Shown: piece after piece, positions 22,081 through 35,910 of the stretch | Layout of the letters: each line of letters opens with the position of its first letter | Numbering within the stretch: the first letter of the stretch is position 1 | NCBI GenBank assembly: GCA_964019165.1 | Contig: OZ025271.1 | Span: 8,050,275 to 8,114,274 of the forward strand | Length of the DNA: 64,000 nt | From: Mastigias papua | Lineage: Eukaryota > Cnidaria > Scyphozoa > Rhizostomeae > Mastigiidae | Direction of reading: 5' to 3' | Notes under the pieces: generated by a model | Told to the model about the DNA's origin: nothing | The model's database searches: none | Seen by the model: only the letters and a program-made list of their open reading frames with translations | Program-made: the position numbers and the translations under genes

Positions 22081-22700
22081 AATAACACGTGCCCCCCCCC
22101 CCCACCCAAACTGTAAGGCGCTGAAGTATAGGCGTCTCAGAAACGTTTCCATATAAAGATGTGTGCAATGAACAACATTGGTTGCTAAACGCAAGGCTGC
22201 CGGTAGCTTTAGGGGGACCTGAAGATGATTTCCTAGCTAATGTCATCCTCGGTAATTCACCAATTGAAAATCAGATGACCGGAGTCCTTAAGAGGAATGG
22301 TTCTCTGGTTCATCTCTAAATAACTGCTATTTAGCTAGGACAACAATAAGTACAATAACTATAAGAAGATCTGCAATGCAATATTAAGGAATGTATAGCT
22401 CTTGCAGACCCTCTCAGGATTAGGGTACGGGACAAACTGCTCCCCCTCCCCCTGACACCTTTTCGACTGTCCTGGCTAAAAGGAATACTCTACACTGTTT
22501 TTGAGCTTGATTTTTCAGATCTCACCTACGATTGTTGTATACATAAGTTCATTTCCTCCTGGGACACGAAAAATCATTTATCCTAAATTGTGGTGGTCCG
22601 GTATATTTTAATATAATATATATTAATTGTCAGACTTAGCAGACAGATGGTGTATGCCTATATATACATATAAATATATAAATGTCAAATTATTTAACTA

Positions 22701-22786
22701 CACCACGAAAAAGCGTCAATATTTTGTAGATATACTGAAAGCCTTTTTCGTCCGACATTCGCTTGACTATGAAACGTCGGATAACC
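22701..22786 (-). mobile_element. Decayed solo Penelope-like 3' end with dead hammerhead
   Basis: The minus strand matches the hammerhead-bearing element end (gttatccgacgtttcata near 22786, gtcggacgaaaaaggctttc, cgctttttcgtgg). The core CTGACGA has become CAAGCGA, and one side of stem I is changed, so the ribozyme should be inactive. No partner arm is present next to it. Confidence 0.7.
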
Positions 22787-23259
22787 CATATTTAAATTCT
22801 TCACTGAATATACAATTAAAGCTGAGATAACAAGAAACCTACTGGCTCAAGAGCTCTTCTCCAGCTGTTCGACATACAACTTGTAAGCTTTCTCTGCCAT
22901 CTGCAAAGTAACGGATAATACACTATTTACTAAAAGTCTATTGTACAGCCATTTAGGTTGCTTGTTCTTCAGAACGCAATAAGACAAGAGCAAAGCTAGA
23001 TATAACCAACAGAAATTCAGGAGCAAGAAGTGCAACAAAGGTAGGTTACTAAATGATATTTCAAAGAATAAAGCTTTTTCAACGGACTATTATTGATAAC
23101 AGGTACCTTATCTATTGTACTTATAGTTGGTGCTTGTTCTATAGGATTTTGTCATTTCTATTAATATTACGGCGTTAATTTCTTCAGAACACAAATTTTA
23201 TTCATTTATATAGCATTATGAGCACCTTTGCAGTTCCGTTTTGATAGTCAATTGAATTG
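22787..23259. other. Intergenic, no gene seen
   Basis: No supportable feature. A 63-codon minus frame at 22847-23038 is hydrophobic but has no domain. Confidence 0.4.
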
Positions 23260-24905
23260 CTAAGTGTGTGGGGAATGTAATAATTTGGAACTAAGATTTT
23301 TACAATTGTCCTTTCGAGTACCTTGTGGTGATTTTAACCTCATATTGACAGTTCTTTTATTACCTGTAACGTGCTCATCAAGATAACCCACTTTCTTTTT
23401 ATCAAAATCTACTCCGTCATCTTTCGTCATGAGCACTATTGCAACCTTTGTCACTTCCATTGCTGATATGCGGTCTTCCACCTTCTTGGCTGTACCATTG
23501 TACGTATACATTGATGTATAGCTAAGATGGTTTATCATACATTTGAGCTCGGCCTCATTCACGTCTAGCAACTGCAGTGTTGCAGCAAGCATCTTCCTTA
23601 TTCCTATGGAGGTTATAAGCACTGGTCTTGCAAGGTCTGCTGTCATCGCTACTGATCTTACAACTTGCCATCAATCTATATGATTTAGAGACTCGTATTG
23701 TCTTTCTCACAAATACTTCGTTTTGCAAGCAGAAGGCGGACAGCGGCTACTGTCTCTTCGGTAAATATAATGGTTTAGATTATCACCAAGGTGACTTTCC
23801 AATTCTTTCAGCAAGAATAGGGAATGGTCTCTTAGCGTCTTGCCTTCCCTTGTCTTGCCATCATGCTAAAATTCGACAAAGGGTTAGTACAGCGAGGCAT
23901 ATAAAACCTTCCTTTGACACACCTTCCCTTTCTACAACAGTTGCATTCTCTTCTTGACAGAAGTCCCTAAGACACTTTATGTCACTAGCAAACGGCATCT
24001 CTTGCTGTGCTTGCTTTCATCGAACTGTATACGGCCTATATGCACAGAGTACACGGTCCATAGCAACTCATAAAGATCAAGGAAACTCTTGCTCTTTTCA
24101 AGAAGACCCTCGTCCTCTGTGTTTAGCTCTATGGCTCTGACAACACTAGTCATGTGTTCAAGGGAGTAACCTAGTTTCAGGAATAAGCTAGGAGTGCAAA
24201 CGTTATGGCTGTCATATTTTGGTTGATTTTTCCACGGTAATTAATGTATCCCAATTGTTGGGTCAATCGAATCAAATGCATTTTTGCATTTACTCTTGCT
24301 CACATCTTAAAACACTTCTAGACGTTTTACAAATTATTTTATTTTGAAGGAAATCTTGTTTTCTCCTTTTGGGGCTAACTTTCTGGCATTTTACAGCATC
24401 ATATGTTAAACGAAGTCTATCAGCTTTAATCATTAAACCGTACACATCTTGAATCAAGTAGAAATTACTTCATTCATGATAAGCTGATGTCTCCTATCAT
24501 CCATTATAGCCGTGGCAGAAAGGCTTCTGTTTGACTTTAAAATATTGCCGCTTATTTTCTGACCACTGTCCTGCGAAGAACATTGACGGGACAGAATTCT
24601 ACATGTCTATACAGAAATGTTGCACTAAACAACCGAGAAAAATTTGAAAAAGGTGATAAATCATTATCTGTCTGACCCTTGCGCACTACAAGGGCTTTGT
24701 CCTTGGATTCCAGCCTTTCAGCCGATGTCTCTTAATTACCGCCCATGCGAAGTTTAGCATATGCATCTCTTCGTTCTTTAGATCTTTGTGGACAAGCGAG
24801 TACATGTGCAACTTCAGGTATCTCCGGATGACAATCTTCAAGGTGAAGTGCGATCTTGCAGATGTTTTCTACAGTAATTGACGTGTGCTGATTTCTTCCT
24901 TCCTA
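23260..24905 (-). pseudogene. Tyrosine-recombinase-like (Crypton-type) gene, decayed
   Basis: Reading the minus strand from 24905 downward, broken frames give in order: IALHLEDCHPEIPEVAHVL then KERRDAYAKLRM (about 24870-24740); ALVVRKGQTDND and a damaged cysteine/histidine stretch (about 24690-24560); SFLDLYELLWTVYSVH (about 24100-24030); FASDIKCLRDFCQEENATVV (about 23995-23940); and a final open frame (23260-23646) with VLITSIGIRKMLAATLQLLDV, ELKCMINHLSYTS and TKVAIVLM. The last block resembles the C-terminal R...H..LGH region of tyrosine recombinases. The order matches transposon-derived, zinc-finger plus recombinase proteins common in invertebrate genomes. Several stops and frame changes make it a pseudogene. 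The Crypton label is inference. Confidence 0.55.
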
Positions 24906-25740
24906 TTGCGCCTTCACTGCAAATTGGATAAAATCAAGCAGTTAGTTGTCATAGATCTCATCGAGCATTTGTGATTAAATTTAAATCATTTAAAGTCGTT
25001 TGACAATACAGCAACTATATTTCGACAAGTGCTGCTAGAAGTCAGAGTATATATCTACTATTTTACTTGGACACTACAGGTTTCATATTAAGTGTCACGT
25101 GGTGTGAAATCGTCGTCTCTCATGCATTTTCCATATTATTTATATTACTCATTTTATATACCGCCTAAACTTGAAGTAATACGTTTCCATCGTAATTTCT
25201 AAATAATGTTGAATATAACCGTCTATGCAGCGCAATATGTTGATACTATTGCCTATATTTCTTAAATAAAATGAATGGCAAAGCTTACTGAGTTCCTAAG
25301 TCCATTGTCAATAAAAGATTATAAAACAAAAATGAGAAATATATACAAAAATAGTTAAATACCTATATTCATAAGAAATGGGTGTAAACTGAATCCAACA
25401 TTTCTACTGTAATTTATGTAGTGTATTTTGCAAATCTGTCTGCATTAATATCTTTACTAAAGGAAATATAGTTCTCTTAAACTATGGGATGAATTGTATC
25501 TTCTCCAGTTATGCCTAATTGTTTCATAACAAAAATGAACATCATAACCAGGTAGATGAATAAAAACCAGATGTTCAAATTTTGGGCTTAGAAATCGTAA
25601 ATTACATTTATGATGTACTCCTCTGCAGTGGGATTCCATACTTTAATTTCTCTGTTGTTTTACTCAATATGGCATGGCTCCAATGTACAATTAGTATTAC
25701 ATATACAATATTCTCATATACAAATTGCAAATTAATACAA
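24906..25740. other. Intergenic, no gene seen
   Basis: AT-rich. The minus 60-codon frame at 25457-25639 has no domain. Confidence 0.4.
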
Positions 25741-25744
25741 TCTT

Positions 25745-26000
25745 GACGCTCGATCTACAGTTCCTAAAACTCTCTTAAATGCCAACAATATCAAGTGCAA
25801 ACATACTTCAAAGATATGTCTCCAAATTTTCTTAGGTGTTTCAATGCCAACATATTTTCCTAATTCACTTGGAATACCATTTCACATTACAGTCTCCACT
25901 GTGCCAAATGACCCATTTGCAAACACTTCTCTTTTTGTTGTTACTTCTCTCTAATTATTTCTGTTGCTTTCTCTGTTAGGCACTAGAGAATAAGTTACTT
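25745..26000 (-). mobile_element. LINE ORF2 C-terminal fragment, decayed
   Basis: The minus strand reads EVFANGSFGTVETV, a stop, then NGIPSELGKYVGIETPKKIW and RHIFEVCLHL. The x-N-x-I/L-P-S-E-L followed by an FKK-like helix is the usual end of CR1-like ORF2. It differs in sequence from the three LINE pieces at 0.6-2.2 kb, so it is another family or an older copy. Stops show it is dead. Confidence 0.45.
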
Positions 26001-27480
26001 TCTCAGTTAGATTGCATTAAGTTTGCTTTTCATAAGACAATGCATCTATTTTCTACCTATTTACATGTAGCACAACTTCAATGATATGGATATTTTGTGG
26101 CTTATATATTTTCAGTGAGTTGGTTACTTTTCTTAGAAGTAATGAGAAGCTATCTAAATGTATCCTAAATCATGCTTTTTCAAGGTTTCATTTACATTTT
26201 TGGCAGAGGTGAGCTCTTTACTTCCATTTTTACATATCTTGTATGAATAGAATTGGTTATACAAAGCCAACCAATAATGCCTATTTTAAAGGCTCACATG
26301 TGTAAGTAGTATTTCTGCTTCTATTCCTAAGGACACAAAATAATTGAAGTACATTTCACTCCAACATTTGATGTAAAGTTACTTAGGCTAAGTTTGCACA
26401 ATTTTTTACTTAATGTTTATATTGAACCATATAGCATCAAAACATTGTATATAAAAACAATATTAAAAATCTATTTCATATATTAGGAATTGACAGAACA
26501 CTAAAATGATTTCTAGGTATATTTTACAATAGTCTTAAAATTTGTGGGACTCTTAGATTTTAGGCTGCACCATAAGTGTTGTTAAAGTTCTGAGCTCCCT
26601 GCAATATCCAAATGCTTCCTACACATATGCCTTGTTGCTTAATGGTTTTGTAGATATCATTTGTAGTTGCTCTTTTGCCATACTGACAGGCTGTGAATAT
26701 TTGGTGACAAAGCAGACATATCTTCTGGTATGTCTGTATGGTAGACTCTCTTTGGGATTCTTGGAGATTCCTTGAACCTCAGTTGCTCAATGGTTTTCTC
26801 ATACAATTCAAGGGGTGGTTGGAGGTTTATCTTACCTACTCAATACTGCATTTGGAGTATCCTTGGGGGGTAGCTAAAGACCCAGGGGATTTAACTTATT
26901 ACCACTTCCCAAAATGAAATCTCATGCATTATATATAGAAAGAAATAACTAATATATCATACTGATAAGCATAACTAACAGGAGAATTATATGTCAAAAT
27001 GTAAATGAAAATGAGAATTATAGGTCAAAATTTAAATGAAAATGAGAATACATATACTATAAAGCATATTGTTTTCCAATTGTATTTGTAGTTTGATCTA
27101 AGGAGTTATTCTCTTGGTCCTAGTTTAATTGATTTACTTCAACAAGTAGTTGGATTTATGAAAAGTAATTGTAGGCATTCTTTGAAAAAATCTATGTAGA
27201 AGTAGATGGTCATGCTTTCACTGCACAGCTCCCATATTCCAGAGTTTATAGAGCTCCATTGGCCTATAAAAGGGCACTGAAGCACCCAAACTGATATTCA
27301 GTCCATCAGACAGCCCTCTGATATAGTCCTCCAAAATCAACTGTTGCCATACCCACTACTAAACACCCTGAAATGGGCCAGCAAGATGCCAAAAGGTGCA
27401 GCGTAAGACCTTAATTCGATTTCTATCGTAATGATAGTAATGAGGCATTTGTACATAAAATACAGAACATAGCTCAACTT
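26001..27480. other. Intergenic; one exon-like stretch
   Basis: On the minus strand near 26830-26660 an open stretch of about 57 codons reads NLQPPLELYEKTIEQLRF and then VYHTDIPEDMSALSPNIHSL. The amino-acid mix looks protein-like, but I recognise no family and no clean splice pair. Otherwise nothing is seen. Confidence 0.3.
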
Positions 27481-27489
27481 GTTTTACTT

Positions 27490-27620
27490 TGTACTTTTTG
27501 CAAGCCAAAAAGTCAAATGCACATTTTAATTGTATACTTGAGACCAAGTGCACACCTTCGCACATGACATTTTGCTCGTGCACACTCGAGATCGCGTCGA
27601 CAAACGCCAGACTCTGCAAT
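27490..27620 (+). repeat. Dispersed repeat, copy 1
   Basis: Shares with 62860-62990 the ordered blocks aagtgcacac, acatgacatttgctc-like, gcacactcgagatc-like and gtcgacaaacgc-like, in the same orientation and spacing. Both copies give related minus-strand peptides (ISSVHEQ...GVHLVSS and ISSVHEQ...SVHLISS). A SINE or MITE is likely; no TIR or tail is identified. Confidence 0.5.
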
Positions 27621-27624
27621 CAGG

Positions 27625-30600
27625 CAAAAACAACAAATCAGACCTTGCGCTCTTTAAAATTCGAGTTATATCTCAAGCACAAGGGATTCGCAGGTAACCT
27701 TCCTAAGTAATAATATTTGTATATTATTGCACTATGGATGATCAATTTTTCACAACATAAATAATCTTAAAGCATTACCTTCACACCATATCTTCATTGC
27801 TTCAACCAACTGAGAATTCTATTACCAACTGAGAACATTCAAGTTATGACATAAAATGTCTGATGGACGAAGGAATGACATTAATGCAGCAGCTGAACAA
27901 ATCCATTTGATTGCATCTATCGAATACTAAGGAAGTGCATCTAGTAGTTAGTTTGTTGTAAATTACCTTGGGCACATCATATTTGCTGAATACCAACAAG
28001 CAATCGTCCGGGAACCGTTCAATCTATGTAGGCCAATGATATAGGCCTACATTGTTGTGAATTTTTGCCTCGGTTTCAAATTGAGACAGATATGGTAACA
28101 ACAATATTATTGTATACATCCTAACTCAAATCTCACACCAACTATGATCACACCAATAAAAACAATTACTTCAAACCCTGATACTTAGTGCCTTAAATTT
28201 TTCGCAATAGTGGAAAGTACTACTTTCCTAGAGACGTTCCTGCTGTAGGGTACCGGAGATGTCACCTCCAGACACAAAATCTTTTCGGCAAATCATGAAA
28301 TTTCAAAGTTCTGACGGCACCTATTAGTCAGTTTATGTATTCTGCATGTAGGAGAAGAATTGGGCGTAGTAGATTAGTAAGTAGCTCATTAATTTGCTAC
28401 ATTTTTACAATCACACAAATTCCCCGAAGATTAGACAAACAGTAATTAGATGTTTAAAAGGGATTATTCAACCATTCCAGCCACGATAAGTTTTGCTGAC
28501 AAACTGTATGCTCTACACTCCCCAAAGACAGTCTCTAAGATCCGCCATGGTGACATTTGCTTATAAAATCATTCAACATTTGAAAATATTAAGGCTCACA
28601 AATGAACAAGTGACTTTTGTAAATGGGTTGTATACCAATCTACAGTTTTCACTGGGGAATTATTGATCTCAAATAACCTGTATAGAACTTTCTGACAATC
28701 CCATTTATTGCAAAATTGGACTGTTTAAAATGTCTATTGTCTCTGGTAGGGGAGCGGTGGATTAGGGGCTTTGGTGATATTGCGTTGGCTTCTCTGTAAG
28801 AAGCTCGTAATTTCAACAATGTTTACACAGGGTAACCTCTTCAACAGACGAAGTTCTATTATCAACAATGTAGATTGAGGCAATTAATTACAATATACAC
28901 ATCAACATAAATGTATGGATAAATTTACGAAAATATGCATGCGTGTGTGCGCTAATGCATTTATTTTAAATCATGTACACAAAAAACATTCAATAAAGTT
29001 GTTTTTCCTGGTGTTTAATCTCTCAACTGTGCATATGCAACTTTTTCCTTGAGAGCGTTCTTGGTCCAATATCTTGAGAATCCTTGTCTATTGGCTCAGA
29101 TATGTTTTGGAACATCTGCACTTATTAGTCAATGAAGATTCTCTGAGAAGTTACCCTTGTTGATTGATTCAAACATGGAAGAAGCCAATAATGAGAATTA
29201 CTTGCCCTATACAAACGATCATCAGAGTGATATTATGAATATCAGAGATATATAGAGTAAACGTGAATACACTGGAAGTAAAGTAAGCATTCTTGAGTAC
29301 ACAGCAAACTTACTTCCTAATAGGGAAAATTTGATTTTTTTTTATTTAACATCCCTCTTTGTTTAACGCTCCTCACCAATACTAAGGCTCTCCCTAAAAT
29401 CTATAAAATGCTATATACGGCCTGGATCTTAATTGGGGGAACTACATTATGAAGTTGGGATTAGTGTCGGGCATATTCAGATCTAAATTTGGGACTGGAC
29501 CCAGATTTGTACCTGGCGAACCTGTACTAATGAAAAATATGTATTTCCTGCATACATTTAGCGGTTGGCGTTAGTCATAGAAAAGCCTATTGCAAACAAA
29601 AGATCAAGAAAAATAACGCTTTTTAATACTGATTTTGCCAAATGAATGATTCACTGGTTACTTTGTTATTTGTAAAGTCAATTTGCTTCTCTCTGTTTGT
29701 AGCTTAATTTCAAAACTGCCGTGGCTAAAGATATACATTACAGGAAAATTGACCTCTTGCAGATGTATTATATTGATATCTTGGGCATTATTGTAAACAC
29801 TGTATACAACAATTCAGTTGGTAAACATTAGAAAGGCAAGCCTGTCATAATCCCAATGGTCCACCGGTCTGTCTTAAGAAAATTTGATATAAGTTCCCAT
29901 ATTGTCTACTATGGTAACAAGTGAATGATTAATGTAAATAAATGCTTTTGTGTACGTGTTTTTCGACCGTCTATTGAACTGAAGAGCTCTACTGTCAACG
30001 ACAGAGTCTGAGTTGATTCCACATCATACTACAGGGATAGTACATTTGCTTGTGGCTGTCTGACACTGCTGTATGCAAAAGAGGTTAAGAAGCAGTTCTG
30101 TGAAATGACATTAAAGAATATGTGAAGGCCCTATATGGCTTGTTGAAGTGTATATGTCTCATGGCCTATAAGCAAATCTCTTTCTATGTAGCAATTGAAA
30201 TAGATTGATTTCAATTCAGCTATGCTCAAGAATTAGTTGATCCTGCTTGGCTGTGACGTCTCAGATCGGTATCAAGCATATTATTCTAATATAAAAAAGA
30301 ACTTTACTTTACTACCGTAGATCAATATAAGAGCGTACCTTACATTCACAATAAATAGACTCATAATTTTACGACAACTTAGCATCGAGAGCAGAAAGTA
30401 AAAATCTTCAGTCGAATGACGACAAATGATGACTTATTTGACAATACTGTATACATAAGAGAGGGAGGCAGTAGGATTAACCGGAAAGACCAGGCTTCTG
30501 CTGTATAATTGAGTCGTGTTTTTGGGCATGTTCGTACGGAAAACCCATGGACAGGAAACTTCTCCTCTGTGGGGTCATACCTATGATGCCTGGTTTCTTG

Positions 30601-32060
30601 ATCGGTTATTTTAGGCCAAAATGAACTCTATTAATGGATAGCCATATATCATTTTTAGCCAAACTCATAAAGACAGTAACCATTTGGAATTTAGTTGCGG
30701 GCCGGAATTTACTTGTCCCTCGTCTAACACAACTGTATGCACCTCTGAATGTCAGCACATGAGAATTTGGAATAAAACATCAATAGAAAAATACTCCAAG
30801 TGAATCATTCTAAGTCGAAGATGAATTTTCTAACTTTCTTTTATATTCAGCTGCAAGGCCTTGCGTAGCTAATGATATGATGGTCTCCAGCTTGATGCCT
30901 GAAATGAGAAATGGGATTATATGTGGGAAATAAGGTGAATGTCAGTATCCCACGATTTGTGTCATATATATCAAAGCGCTCAAATCATAATCTTCCCTTC
31001 ATTACCCATTTCCTTCCCTTTCTACACTTTCACTCATGGTATAGAACCAACACTTCATCCACTTGCTGCTCTCCACGTTTCCAAACTATCTGCAAGAACG
31101 TGCGTCAAAGCATAACAGATCATCGTACGTAAAGGAGTAGGGTCAGTGATGGAATCATTACAGAACATAGAATATTTCCTGTTTCTCAACCTGGAGGGAG
31201 ATCCCCTCTAGGGAAAAAACTTAACCTTTTTAATGGGATTAGAAGCTGCATTTAGCCAGATTAGCATTACACATAGCAACGTTCCTAACAGATAAAGTAT
31301 AGAAACCGACGCACAAGTTGCTATGGGTACAAAAGATACAAGTTTCCAAAAACTCGTGAAGATGAAACAGGTGCAATTGTAGGAGACATGAATATGATGC
31401 GTAGTTTAATGTCAAGTTAGAATAAGCTATGTAAGCATACCCCCGTCTTAATAAAGTAGCTACAGTACGCAGTAGAAAAAGGGAGCAGTTGCCCATAGTA
31501 TTGAAGGAGTTGAACGATCAAACGCTTCTATTTTCCTGAATAGAAGAGAGTATATGCGTCTCATTGAAGTTACATTTTTGGAGACTTTGTGGTAAACAAC
31601 GATTTAGTTTCTAGTATCAAACAATAGCCTAATTGTTAATCAATAGCCCATTGTCGATTCAAGAATAGCTTCAGGGAGGAGGGGGGGGGACTCTTTTACT
31701 TCATGTTGTAAAAGTGGAAGCAGCACACAACAGGTTGGGCACCAGGGGGAATATTCAGTTGTTCATGTTTGTCTCTGATGTCTGTACCCAGAAGCCTACA
31801 TTAACCTCAAGAGTTTCCGAAAAACTCACTGAATAATGTATGCTACAAGACAATCATGAACTTTCGGTCAATTTCCAAAAATAAAGATCCCTTCTATGCC
31901 TAGAACAAAGCTCCGTAATTAGTTGCCTTAAGTTTTGCGAGTGTAGTCTATTAAAAGAATTGCTTTGAGAAGGAAGTAAGAAAGCAGAGGGGGAGAAGTA
32001 GAAGGGAGGAAAGAGAGTGAGGGGGATTGAAGAAGCGGAGAGTTGGAGAAGAAAGTATTA
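27625..32060. other. Intergenic, no gene seen
   Basis: About 4.4 kb with short frames only. A run of G's lies at about 31678-31690. No exon with both a strong acceptor and donor was found on visual reading. Confidence 0.35.
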
Positions 32061-32061
32061 C

Positions 32062-32348
32062 CGTCAAAGCATTGCAAATGTTTCAAGATGTGCTTCAGGG
32101 GGTGCCAAAATATACTACAAAGATTACCACTTAAAGTGAAACACCAGTCTTCTTCCTCTGCGCAAGGTTTGAATAGCCTCACTAATTCATTTATGGGTAC
32201 ATCAAATCCGTACTTCAGGTTCCTCTGCGATGTCCTGCTCCTCGCAATCGAAATGCATTCAGATGGAATGAAGATCGGCTGTGAATACGTACGCAAATGG
32301 ATTTGCTTTGAAGCGTTCCTTACTGCTATGCAGAACATGCAAGACCAA
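32062..32348 (-). other. Possible exon, unknown protein
   Basis: A strong minus-strand acceptor (TTTATTCACTTTTAG, AG at 32350-32349) opens an unusually stop-poor stretch. One frame stays open to a possible donor near 32061 and reads DVPINELVRLFKPCAEEEDW and then HPLKHILKHLQCFDG. Another frame, in phase with the exon at 34240-34432, reads FKANPFAYVFTADLHSI and then a stop, which would make this a last exon. I cannot choose between them, and recognise neither. Confidence 0.25.
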
Positions 32349-32350
32349 CT

Positions 32351-34235
32351 AAAAGTGAATAAAATGCAATCATGAGATAAATTAGCTCTTAATATAAGCC
32401 ACGAAGAGTGACAATTGAAAGCAAACTGGATGAAATATTACCGATTATGTAGTATCTGTCACAGGTCCATTGCCAAAAATCACAGGAGTCACATATTGTT
32501 TATGTGAAAATGGAAGCTCAGCAGCAATACTCAAAAGAATGATCACATGTTGGAATGGGCAAAATTGCACATGGAAAATTGCACACTAAAGATATGCATA
32601 CAGCTATTATATGGAAGGCCACGAAAGTCACTTTTTTATATATGAATTATTTTATTAGTTTATTTGGATTATTCCATTACCGCACATAATTCATAACATG
32701 TAAACATTATAAGTGCTAATCTACGGGCACCCCATGAAAAGAGCCATGTCTCCTCAACATTTTGCATAGCTGTTATGATTCAACATTTTTGAAGCAGTCC
32801 GTATCAAATTGAGCTTTGATTTCTTCAATTATGCAATATATCAAGGGCAAATTTGTCTTTGACTGACGGAATTAACAATACAAGATTTCTCCTGCTCATA
32901 AAAGCTTATTAGGAAATATTCAAGACTACATTGTGGAGAAATTTAATATCGTCAGTGGTTTTTACAGCTGAATACATTGCTCACAAAATCTGTTACATGA
33001 AACTGTAAGGCTCTCCAAGGAAGTAATCAAAGTTCTCGACATGTGCTGGGAATAATGATAGATTGGTAAATGTCAAAAGCTCTGGGAGGTAGAGCTGAGA
33101 TAGCATATTTTCGTTTTCCGTTGATTACAACCTTAGTCAAAGGCCGGCTCAATTAGAAAAATTTTCCGCGAGCTGTGCATAAAAAACAAGATGCTTGTGA
33201 TATCTCAACAGCGTATGGTGCTATCTAGGCTAGCAACGCTCAAAGTATTGAGACCTGATGAAACATTTAAATTCATGCACTCGCTAATTCACTAGAAAGC
33301 TGAGAGTTACTGCATAGTGGAGGAGCGCAAACGTAGAAGAATTAGAAGAAAACTAAACTGCATGATTCTCAGTATCAAACGTCATGATCACAGCCATGAT
33401 CATTAGCTTGCTATTGCAGAGGACATCAATTTGCAACAAGCTTATTCGAATCACTAGACGATTCCATTGTCAATTAGAAAAGGTCATTTAGACCAGCAAT
33501 CTTTTGCTATTGCACGACTAGAAGACTTCCTTTCTTCTACCACCAATGGCTATAGAATTGATAAAGACATGAAAGTTCTCAATGATTGCATGATGTCAAC
33601 TTTAATAACCTCGGCACTCAAATTCCCATTTATATGCAGCTTTTCAAAACAACACGGTCCAATGCTTAACTGGCAAGTTTGCAAAGTCTAACTAAAGTGA
33701 TTGATACCAAATATCACGATCACCATATACATCCCAATGGTATACCAAGCAACAAATGCAACGCCAGGAATGCTTTGTTCTCTAGTTCCACGAATAAACA
33801 CTTGACAAACAGCAACTCTATCACTAAGAAGATTGAACTTTTTAGCTATACTCAATGTTCATAAAAATGAAAATACAGATTTCCTTAGCAACTGCAGGAT
33901 GCCAGAACGGTGATTAATTCAAATGGGAAAATAAGACATATTTTGAAAATATATCTTTAACATGGGATGTTCTATTGCTACCAGATGATTAAGCATGCAG
34001 ACAAGAAGCTTAATAGCTTTAGCAATTAAACTTTCTTTCTATGTTGTCAGTTAGTCATTCGAATCAGTTTTGCTTACTAATCCATTTCATAAAAATTACT
34101 GAAATATCATCAGTACTGTAGATTGATAACATTTAATGATATATTGAAAATAACATCGCTGTGTTCTGGAACATCTCTGTGTTCTGGAACATCTGATCGA
34201 ATAGTATCATGCCAAAACATTCATCAATTTAAATC
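32351..34235. other. Intergenic or intronic, no feature seen
   Basis: Short frames only; the 74-codon plus frame at 33467-33691 has no known domain. It may be intron if the flanking minus-strand exons belong to one gene. Confidence 0.35.
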
Positions 34236-34239
34236 ATAC

Positions 34240-34432
34240 CTCTCTTCTAATGGCTAGAAACAACAGAGAATTATTTCTACCTACTGAAGTAGCTAAATAA
34301 ATACAATGAGAAACTGAGATGCTATTAGGCATGAGGACCCCACCGGGGAACCTCTCAATGTAGAGCTGGGTATGCTCCTGTATGTGAAGAATTTGGTTCT
34401 TTAATATGAAAATTAATTCATAGGGGCCTTTA
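34240..34432 (-). CDS. Internal exon of an unidentified gene (exon B)
   Basis: 193-nt open exon. The acceptor is ATGCACTCTGCTAG (AG at 34434-34433) and the donor GAG|GTATGA (GT at 34239-34238). It starts in phase 2 and ends in phase 0. It encodes about 64 residues, including KGPYELIFILKNQILHIQEH and FPGGVLMPNSISVSHCIYLA. Alternating hydrophobic residues suggest beta strands. The phase-2 start fits the phase-2 end of the exon at 35911-36175, 1.5 kb upstream on the same strand. I do not recognise the family and assign no function. Confidence 0.5.
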
Positions 34433-34439
34433 CTAGCAG

Positions 34440-35905
34440 AGTGCATATCAAATGTGAGGGGATAACAATCTATGTAATATACACAGGACTTGCACAGTTT
34501 GATATATACTATATGAGGAAGTTAATTGTGGTTAAGATCTAGGACAGCAAGGAACACCTTCTCAAGCTGATCAGTCTGAAATTGAGTTCATAAATGTAAT
34601 GGATAGTTATACGATCATGTTACATATAAACACAAATGGTCAGCTTTCAAAACTGTTTGTCATAAAACTGCTGGCTGAGAAATTAGCTAATAAAAGCACT
34701 CGGTGCAAATTAAATCAAAATGGATAAAAGAATAAAGGATGGTGATGTGTGGACGCCTGGCTACTTACTACATATACATGACTGAAATAAAAATGGAGTG
34801 ACAGTTGACTTTTATGTGCATGCCAAATATGAAGCTTATAAACCAGTCGATTAGGGGAAAAATTAAATTGAAGTAGTAAGGATTTAGCTTTGTTTTATGG
34901 AGAAGTCACTCATTACACATGATGGGTATGTTTAGGCTAGCAACAAGGTAAAAGGAATTGAAGCCAAAAAGGCTGCTCTTAGGTTTCTTCATAAAATGCA
35001 GAATAACTTTAGACCCATGTAGACAACCCATATTTTTACAGATACAAGCAGCAGCATGCATAAGACATTCTCTCTGTTTTTCCAGTCTTCCATTGCTTTC
35101 TCTACTGCAGATTATGTTACAAAGGGTGTGTCTGCTAAGTCACTAAACAGACTTCCTTGATTCCTTCCTGACACTCTCCAGAAACGGTAGGCATTTTCTG
35201 ATTAAAATAATGGAGCATTGGACCCTTACTTTTGCGATCTGCATTTAAATGATGTAGGCCCTTAACAAAAGGAGCTATGAATTATGCAGGGACACAAACA
35301 TAATGAAATTCATAAGTAGTTATAAGAAAGGATGGCTCACAGACAGGCCTTCTTTTAATACCTTGTAAGTTGGACAAAAGTCCTTGAATTTCACTTAAAA
35401 ATATTCAAAAGTCTCTGATTTTTCTGAAATTCCCTGAAATTTCTGACATGAAAGCGACCCCCTGAAATTTTTCGTATGTGCCTGATTTTTCTGACAGGGA
35501 CAGACAATCTGTATAAGAAAGGTAAAGAATGATAAAGGTCTGAAAAGGTAGCGCGTACAAAGAAATATAAAAAGTTTTATGGGATGACATTTATTGTTCC
35601 ATGTTCTGATACAAGAAGATTGGGGTGATTTGTGTAAAACAAAGGCTGTTACTATCATATTCAGGCGTTTCACTGAAGCTTTCCTGAGAGTGGTTTAGAT
35701 ATACATATAGGTAGACACAAGATTGACAGGACGCTCAAATAAAAGTTTTCTACGAATAAGCTGTTAGCACTTATGGACGAAAGGATGTGGCTAAATTAAA
35801 AGCATATAGGTCTTGAAAGGTTAAGGGGAGTATATGCATAGTTACAAACAGTTAAGCAGAGGAGAGCATATGAATATATTTACATACATCCGTAGAAAAC
35901 TTAAT
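34440..35905. other. Probable intron, no feature seen
   Basis: Lies between the two compatible minus-strand exons. It contains a degenerate block with repeated ctgaaatt/tttctga motifs near 35400-35500 that looks like an old dispersed repeat. Confidence 0.4.
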
Positions 35906-35910
35906 CATAC

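Noticed and set aside
26660..26840. Exon-like minus-strand stretch (PPLELYEKTIEQL)
   Set aside because: Protein-like composition but no matching acceptor/donor pair and no recognised family; too weak to call.
32043..32375. 110-codon plus-strand frame
   Set aside because: Overlaps a minus-strand candidate exon with a strong acceptor; no domain in the plus frame.
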